DNA of 36,959 nt from assembly GCA_903910795.1 (NCBI GenBank), contig CAIWAX010000139.1:1-36959 (forward strand), written 5' to 3'. This document shows positions 31,333 through 36,959 of the stretch, piece after piece. The DNA is from an uncultured Anaerolineae bacterium (GTDB lineage: Bacteria > Chloroflexota > Anaerolineae > Anaerolineales > Villigracilaceae). Position 1 is the stretch's first letter, and each line of letters starts with the position of its first letter. The position numbers and the translations under genes are program-made. The notes under the pieces were generated by a model that saw only the letters and a list, made by a program, of their open reading frames with translations, did no database searches and was not told where the DNA came from.

Positions 31333-31413
31333 GCGAAAAAATCAAAAACTTTGCGCCCTAAGCCCACATGTAATTAGTGGAGTGCGTCTTAGCGAGAGAA
31401 ATGGTTAATTCTT
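31333..31413 (+). repeat. Family B intergenic repeat, copy 1
   Basis: Contains AAAAACTTTGCGCCCTAAGC, CCACATGTAATTAGTGG, GTCTTAGCGAGAGAAATGG and TTAATTCTT. The parts TAAGCCCAC and GTGG...CTTA can pair as a hairpin. It shares these blocks with 33491-33580 and, inverted, with 36917-36959. Confidence 0.9.
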
Positions 31414-31439
31414 GACAAAAAATTATTTTTAAAATCTGC

Positions 31440-31463
31440 GCGATTTGCTTCAGCAAATCGTCT
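31440..31463 (+). repeat. Family A hairpin fragment upstream of the ABC genes
   Basis: GCGATTTGCTTCAGCAAATCG is a perfect inverted repeat of arms CGATTTGCT and AGCAAATCG, matching the hairpin part of family A. The flanking GAAC and GTACTTTCC parts are weak or absent (CACGTACTTTATCG follows further on), so it is a partial copy. Confidence 0.7.
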
Positions 31464-31499
31464 GCGGATCACGTACTTTATCGTATAAATGAGGCATCA

Positions 31500-32179
<680 letters not shown>

Positions 32180-32183
<4 letters not shown>

Positions 32184-33433
32184 GTACTACCCAAATTTTT
32201 ATCGAAGCCCTTGAAAGTTTGAGCGGCAATAAAATGCGTTCCGGGCTGACCATCCTGGGCATCGTCATCGGTGTAGCCGCCGTCATCGCCATGCTCGCAG
32301 TCGGCCAGGGCGCCCAAAACTCCATCACCGGCTCCATCAACGGCATTGGCACCAACGTCCTATTCGTATTCTCCGGCAACCAGGTCGGCCCCCCCAACCG
32401 CAACCAGAGCGCCGCCAAAAACGTAAAACCCCTCACCATGGAAGATTCACAAGCCATCAACGATCGCTTTGCCGCGCCCTCTGTCGCTGCCGTCGCCCCT
32501 GTTCTGCAGGGCAGCGCAATCGAAGCCGCCGCACTTGGCAACACCACCAACACCACCGTCTACGGCGTCACAACCGCCTACGGCGAAGTGCGCAACATCG
32601 AACTCACCGAAGGCGACTTCATCTCAAACGAAAACTACCTCGGGCACGCCTCCGTGGCCGTCCTCGGGCCAGACCTGGCCGATAAATTATTCAACCGCAA
32701 AGAAGGCCTGGTCGGAGAAACCATCCGCATCGCCGGACAACCCTTCCGCATCATCGGCGTCATGGCCAGCAAAGGCGGCTCCGCCTTCGGGAACGCCGAC
32801 AACCAGGTTGTCATACCACTCTCGACTGCCCGCGACCGGGTCGTCCACCGCGCCGGATCCAACCTGGATCTGATCTTTGTGCAGTCCACCAGTGCCGATA
32901 CGACCCAAACCGCCTCCGATGAGATCAAACAGATTATGAGCACCCGCCATAACATCCCAGTCGGCGCAGACAATGACTTCACCGTCTTTACACAACAAGA
33001 CATGCTCCAAACCGCTTCCTCCATCACCGGCATCCTGACCATCTTCCTGGGCGGTATCGCAGCCATATCCCTCCTCGTCGGCGGAATCGGCATCATGAAC
33101 ATCATGCTCGTCTCAGTCGTCGAACGCACCCGCGAAATCGGCCTGCGCAAAGCCCTCGGCGCCCGAAAACGCGACATCCTTACCCAATTCCTGGCCGAAT
33201 CATCCCTCCTCAGCCTGCTGGGCGGTGTGATAGGCATCCTGCTCGGCTGGGCCATCTCCTTCACCGTTGGCAGAGTCGCCGCCGCCACCGGCAACGCCTT
33301 TGAACCATCCATCACTCTTAGCTCCATTCTGCTCGCCACCATCTTCTCAGCCGCCATCGGCATGTTCTTTGGCATCTACCCCGCCAACCGCGCCGCCAGC
33401 CTCCAGCCCGTCGAGGCCCTTCGCTCAGATTAA
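32180..33433 (+). CDS. MacB-type ABC transporter permease
   Basis: 417 aa. The MacB fold is complete: one N-terminal helix ([20 protein letters not shown]), a large extracellular core domain (about residues 45-280), then three helices. The last part holds the FtsX-like segment [20 protein letters not shown] with [20 protein letters not shown]. It works as a dimer with the ATPase and, via the adaptors, could export a peptide, antibiotic or lipid. No TolC-like gene is nearby, as expected for a monoderm. Confidence 0.95.
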
Positions 33434-33490
33434 CATAGCATTTATCCGCAGGTTTTCAATGCCGTAAATACACCCACTCAGGCAAAGAAC

Positions 33491-33580
33491 CCGAAAAAAA
33501 TCAAAAGAAAAACTTTGCGCCCTAAGCGCTACATGTAATTAGTGGGTTGCGGCTTAGCGAGAGAAGTAGTTAATTCTTAC
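33491..33580 (+). repeat. Family B intergenic repeat, copy 2
   Basis: Contains AAAACTTTGCGCCCTAAGC, TACATGTAATTAGTGGG, TGCGGCTTAGCGAGAGAAG and TTAATTCTT. CTAAGC and GCTTAG are complementary arms. It lies between the permease gene and the response regulator gene. Confidence 0.9.
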
Positions 33581-33619
33581 CACCGCTACCCAAACCCCTA
33601 AACCACCGGCCACCAACCC

Positions 33620-34360
33620 ATGCCAAAAAAAATCCTTGTCATCGACGACGAACACAAAATCGTAGAGATCTGCCAGGACTACCTGAAAGCCTCCGGCTTC
33701 GACGTCGTCTCTGCCGCCGATGGCCTGCAAGGATTGGCAACTGCCCGCCGCGAAAAACCCGACCTCATCGTCCTCGACCTCATGATGCCCGGCGTGGACG
33801 GCCTCGACGTTTGCCGCACCCTCCGCCGCGAAGGCAACATCCCCATCATCATGCTGACCGCCCGCGTCGAAGAAAGCGACAAACTGGTCGGGCTCGAACT
33901 GGGCGCCGACGACTACATCACCAAACCCTTCAGCCCGCGCGAGCTTGTGGCGCGCGTACGCGTCGTATTACGACGCGCCGGCGGCGACCCTGCCAGCGAA
34001 GTCATCCGCGTTGGCGAAGTCAGCCTCGATCGCACACGCTTTGAAGCCACCCTGCCCGATAAAACCATCCTGCTCACCCCCACCGAGTTTGAAATCTTCG
34101 CCGCCCTCATGCGCCAGCCCGGGCGTATTTTTTCGCGCGCCCAGCTTCTGACGGCTGCGCACGGCATCGCCTTTGAAAGCTACGAAAGAGCCATCGATTC
34201 GCACATCCGCAACCTGCGCCGCAAACTTGAAACCGCAGCGGGCGAGTCACGTTATATCTTCACCGTGCACGGCGTCGGCTATAAATTCGAAAGTGCCGAA
34301 GGTTCCGGAGGCCCTGTGGGAAGCCCTGTGGGAGGCCCTGTGGGTTCCTCACGGAATTAA
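33620..34360 (+). CDS. OmpR-family response regulator
   Basis: 246 aa. The receiver domain has the acid pocket (DDE, residues 9-11), the phosphate acceptor D53 in IVLDLMMPG, and K102 in DDYITKPF. The DNA-binding winged helix is LLTPTEFEIFAALMRQPGRI with AIDSHIRNLRRKLE and YIFTVHGVGYKFE. The C-terminal tail (GGPVGSPVGGPVGSS) is encoded by three 12-bp repeats and is not part of the fold. The histidine kinase gene starts one base after the stop. It may control the adjacent transporter genes. Confidence 0.95.
   Translation: MPKKILVIDDEHKIVEICQDYLKASGFDVVSAADGLQGLATARREKPDLIVLDLMMPGVDGLDVCRTLRREGNIPIIMLTARVEESDKLVGLELGADDYITKPFSPRELVARVRVVLRRAGGDPASEVIRVGEVSLDRTRFEATLPDKTILLTPTEFEIFAALMRQPGRIFSRAQLLTAAHGIAFESYERAIDSHIRNLRRKLETAAGESRYIFTVHGVGYKFESAEGSGGPVGSPVGGPVGSSRN
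34307..34342 (+). repeat. Three 12-bp tandem repeats in the regulator gene end
   Basis: Units of GGAGGCCCTGTG (the second has GGAAGC) start at 34307, 34319 and 34331. Twelve bases equal four codons, so the unit encodes GGPV, GSPV, GGPV and copy number can change without a frameshift. Confidence 0.9.
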
Positions 34361-34361
34361 G

Positions 34362-35750
34362 ATGACGGCCTCCTCAGTACGCTCCATCCAGACCCGCCTG
34401 TTCATCCTGCTCCTGCGCGCCTTCAGCGCGGCAGTATTCTTCATCACCGTCGTCATACTGGTAGTCATGGCCTATTTTCTAACCTACCCCTCCGGCTTCA
34501 GCCCGGTCGAACGCTGGCCGATCGTGACCCGCCTGGAAACCTTCCACCTGATCAAGGGAAACTGGCAGGGGGTGGAGATTCTGCCGCAAACCGAGACCAT
34601 CACCGATTTTCACCAGTTTTGGAACCGCTCCATCCTGCTCGATGAGCAGGGCCGCGTCGTACTGGACCACGGCAGCGTAAACACCGCCCAGGTCGGCAGC
34701 ACCTACGTCCGAAAAGGCGACGAAATAGTCCCCGGTTTAGTACGGGACGAAACCGCCATCCCCATCCTTGCCAATGGCAAGGTAATTGCCACCCTGCTGC
34801 TCGATTCCTCCTTCTTCGCGGCCCAGGGTCAAATCTCCCTCGAATTTCTGTGGCCCATCCTCATCATCTCGCTGGTCATGGCCCTCCCCACCGTCATCAT
34901 CGGACTGTTCCTCATGCGCCGCTTCGTCACTCCGCTCGCCGAAGTCATCGCCGCGGCGCGCGCCGTGGCGGGCGGCGATCTCTCCACCCGCGTGCGCGCC
35001 TCCGGCCCGCACGACCTGCGCGCCCTCTCCGACAGTTTCAACCACATGGCCGCCTCGCTGGAACAAAGCGACAACGAACGCCGCAATATGCTGGCCGACA
35101 TTGCCCACGAACTCCGCACCCCGCTCACCGTCATGCGCGGCCGCCTGGAAGGCATTGTGGACGGCGTTTATCAGCCCAGCCCGGAGCAGATCATTCCTGC
35201 GCTCGAAGAAACCTACCTGCTCGAGCGCCTGGTGGAAGACCTGCGCCTCCTGACCCTCGCCGAAACCGGCCAGCTTCACTTCGAACACAAGCAGGTCAAC
35301 CTGGGCGAAATCGCCCTGCGCGTCATCGACCTCTTCCAGGCCGAAGCCGATGATAAACACATCCGCCTGAATTTTACTGAAAACAGTGCCGCAGATGCCC
35401 TCATTTCAGTCGACCCGCAGCGCATCAAGCAGGTCGCCGCCAACCTCGTCAGCAACGCCCTGCGCTACACCCCCGAGGGCGGCAGCGTGCTCCTGACCCT
35501 TGAAAAGAGCGCCGGGGAAGTGCGGCTAAGCGTTTGCGACGACGGCCCCGGCGTCCCCCCCGAAGATCTACCCAAAATATTCATGCGCTTCTGGCGCGCC
35601 GAAAAATCCCGCTCCCGCGCCTCCGGCGGCGCTGGGTTGGGGTTGGCCATCGCCCAACGCCTGGTCGAGGCCCAGGGCGGGACCATCCACGCCGAAAACC
35701 GCCCATCCGGCGGCCTCAAAATCTCCATCCAATTCCCAGCCCTGGCATAA
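34362..35750 (+). CDS. Membrane histidine kinase
   Basis: 462 aa from the ATG at 34362; the long upstream extension overlaps the regulator gene and is not likely. Two membrane helices (about residues 12-38 and 164-187) enclose an extracellular sensor of about 125 residues. A HAMP domain follows (TPLAEVIAAARAVAGGDLST). The phosphorylated histidine is H249 in DIAHELRTPLTVMRG. The ATPase part has the N box NLVSNALRYTPEGG, DDGPGVPPEDLPKIF and GAGLGLAIAQRLVEAQGG. The pair resembles BaeSR/envelope-stress systems. The signal is unknown. UppP follows 21 bp downstream. Confidence 0.94.
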   Translation: MTASSVRSIQTRLFILLLRAFSAAVFFITVVILVVMAYFLTYPSGFSPVERWPIVTRLETFHLIKGNWQGVEILPQTETITDFHQFWNRSILLDEQGRVVLDHGSVNTAQVGSTYVRKGDEIVPGLVRDETAIPILANGKVIATLLLDSSFFAAQGQISLEFLWPILIISLVMALPTVIIGLFLMRRFVTPLAEVIAAARAVAGGDLSTRVRASGPHDLRALSDSFNHMAASLEQSDNERRNMLADIAHELRTPLTVMRGRLEGIVDGVYQPSPEQIIPALEETYLLERLVEDLRLLTLAETGQLHFEHKQVNLGEIALRVIDLFQAEADDKHIRLNFTENSAADALISVDPQRIKQVAANLVSNALRYTPEGGSVLLTLEKSAGEVRLSVCDDGPGVPPEDLPKIFMRFWRAEKSRSRASGGAGLGLAIAQRLVEAQGGTIHAENRPSGGLKISIQFPALA

Positions 35751-35771
35751 AACCATCAGGGAGCAGCCGCT

Positions 35772-36641
35772 GTGACCATCCTCTTGCAAGCAGTCATTTT
35801 GGGAATCGTTCAGGGGTTGACCGAATTCATCCCTATCTCAAGCTCCGCGCATTTGATCCTGGTGCCCTGGTTCTTTGGCTGGCAGAATCAAGCTCTCACC
35901 AGCCTGTCCTTTGATGTGGCGCTGCACCTGGGAACGCTGCTCGCGGTACTGTGGTTCTTTTTTACGGATTGGGTGCGCCTGTTTCGCGCCGGGTGGGCCA
36001 GCCTGCTGGAACGCAAAATTGGCGCTGATCCCGACCGCCGCCTGGCGTGGCTGCTGGTGATTGGCTGCATACCCGGCGGGATCGCGGGCGTGCTCGGCGA
36101 AAGCAAGATCGACCAGCTTTTCCACCAACCGGATGCGCCCATCAACCCCCAGGCGATGATAATCATGGCAGTCATCATTGCCTTGCTGGCTGCTGCTCTT
36201 TTCGCGGCCGAGCGGCTGGCCAGACACACACGCGAGATGAAAACTATTACTTTCCGGGATTCGATCTGGATCGGCCTGGCCCAGGCGCTGGCCATTTTCC
36301 CCGGCGTTTCCCGTTCCGGCAGCACTATCACCGCCGGTCTGGCCCTCGGGCTGAAACGCGAGGCCGCCGCCCGCTTTTCTTTCCTGCTCAGCGCCCCCAT
36401 CATCGCCGGCGCAGGTTTGAAAAGCCTGTGGGATGTCTACCAGCAATATCAGGCTGGCGCAGGTTTCTCGCAGACTGAGCTGCTGCTTTTTCCGGTTGGC
36501 TTCATCACGGCCGCGGTCAGCGGTTACTTTTGCGTCAAATATCTGCTGGTATTCCTCCAGAGACACTCCGCCAATGGGTTTGTCTATTACCGCTGGGCGC
36601 TGGCGATCCTGATTGTGATTGTGGCGCTTGCGCGGGGCTGA
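35772..36641 (+). CDS. uppP: Undecaprenyl-diphosphate phosphatase
   Basis: 289 aa with a GTG start; GGGAG lies about 9 nt upstream. Both catalytic motifs are present: GLTEFIPISSSAHLI near the N-terminus and PGVSRSGSTITAGLALG in the second half, within an eight-helix membrane protein. It dephosphorylates undecaprenyl pyrophosphate so the lipid carrier can be reused; raised levels are known to give bacitracin resistance (bacA). Its place directly after the two-component genes suggests envelope-stress control. Confidence 0.96.
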   Translation: MTILLQAVILGIVQGLTEFIPISSSAHLILVPWFFGWQNQALTSLSFDVALHLGTLLAVLWFFFTDWVRLFRAGWASLLERKIGADPDRRLAWLLVIGCIPGGIAGVLGESKIDQLFHQPDAPINPQAMIIMAVIIALLAAALFAAERLARHTREMKTITFRDSIWIGLAQALAIFPGVSRSGSTITAGLALGLKREAAARFSFLLSAPIIAGAGLKSLWDVYQQYQAGAGFSQTELLLFPVGFITAAVSGYFCVKYLLVFLQRHSANGFVYYRWALAILIVIVALARG

Positions 36642-36959
36642 TCGTCTCTTTATCCCCTATCTACAAGATCACCTCAAAACGCTGGCTACTTCGGTTGACT
36701 ATCTCCAACCGACCACTTTGGCGTTGAACTTCAAAGCGCGAATCCCTCCGGAAAGTACTTCCACCAATCGAAAAGTTAAAAGGGAAAAGCTCAGGTAAAC
36801 GAGTCAGATCATGATGGCATGAAACAATATTAACTACACTTCCCCCACTAAGGGCCTGTAAAAGTATTACTCCGCATTTTGAAAGATTTTGCGGCCGAAC
36901 AAAGATTAAAAATTTCACCGCGAAGTCGCAACCCACCACAAGCATGTGGGCTTAGGGCA
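36642..36959. other. Intergenic end region, no gene seen
   Basis: About 275 bp after uppP hold no coding sequence I can support. The sequence is lower in GC than its surroundings, and a 94-codon open frame on the minus strand has no family signature or Shine-Dalgarno. The last 43 bp are the inverted family B copy. Confidence 0.6.
36917..36959 (-). repeat. Family B intergenic repeat, copy 3, inverted and cut by the window end
   Basis: On the minus strand it reads GCCCTAAGCCCACATG, then a changed centre, then GTGGGTTGCGACTTCGCGG. These blocks match copies 1 and 2 in the same order. Confidence 0.8.

Noticed and set aside
34173-34361. Long N-terminal extension of the histidine kinase
   Set aside because: It overlaps the response regulator gene in another frame and encodes repeat-derived low-complexity sequence; the ATG at 34362 directly follows the regulator stop.
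36661-36945. 94-codon minus-strand open frame after uppP
   Set aside because: It has no Shine-Dalgarno and no recognisable domain, and its 5' part overlaps the family B repeat.

Overview
The window looks like a chromosomal segment of a GC-rich, uncultured-type Chloroflexota bacterium, probably class Anaerolineae. This rests on protein types, not on a marker gene: two DUF3048 (YerB-like) lipoproteins with long Thr/Pro/Ala linkers, a lipoprotein with two NBR1/FW-type Ig-like domains, an ECF sigma factor paired with a DUF5667-type membrane protein, a DUF971 protein and an SH3-domain membrane protein. No rRNA, tRNA, transposase, phage gene or CRISPR array was seen.

Layout. 1-620: duplicated intergenic sequence and a winged-helix remnant. 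674-1417: a MerR/TipA-type regulator with a textbook operator. 1463-13260 (all minus): HAD phosphatase, SIMPL protein, GMC oxidoreductase, DinB-like protein, thiolase, AlkD-type glycosylase, DUF3048 lipoprotein, tandem-GNAT protein, second DUF3048 lipoprotein, HIT protein and NBR1-Ig lipoprotein. 13429-15614 (plus): xseA-xseB-DUF212 operon and a small helical protein. 15669-21395: murJ (-), PLD lipoprotein (+), ABM monooxygenase (-), ECF sigma/DUF5667 pair (+), DUF456 protein (-). 21460-23060: serS behind a serine T-box leader. 23113-27931 (minus): small membrane protein, two-domain methyltransferase, M48 protease, cysteine hydrolase, DUF971 and SH3 proteins. 28336-36641 (plus): two paralogous HlyD/MacA-type adaptors, MacB-type ATPase and permease, OmpR-type response regulator, histidine kinase and UppP. 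This last block reads like an envelope-stress or export module.

The most unusual feature is a dispersed repeat family (family A). Its core reads, on the plus strand, GAAC, then TTAT or a hairpin with arms GATTTGC/GCAAATC, then GGGTACTTTCCAT. At least a dozen copies or fragments lie between 2.2 and 31.5 kb. Many sit inside or at the ends of genes without breaking them: they encode N-terminal extensions (MESTHKF, MDSTHKF), linkers after lipoboxes or membrane anchors, C-terminal tails, and the stop codons of two genes. At 26.8 kb the core is tandemly repeated with a 24-bp (8-codon) period; at 26.9 and 28.1 kb it grows into roughly 140-bp multi-hairpin elements. A separate 21-bp tandem array (2931-3056) carries DnaA-box-like 9-mers, and a second repeat family (B) flanks the ABC transporter genes.

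All functional calls are from reading the translated sequence; no database search was run.
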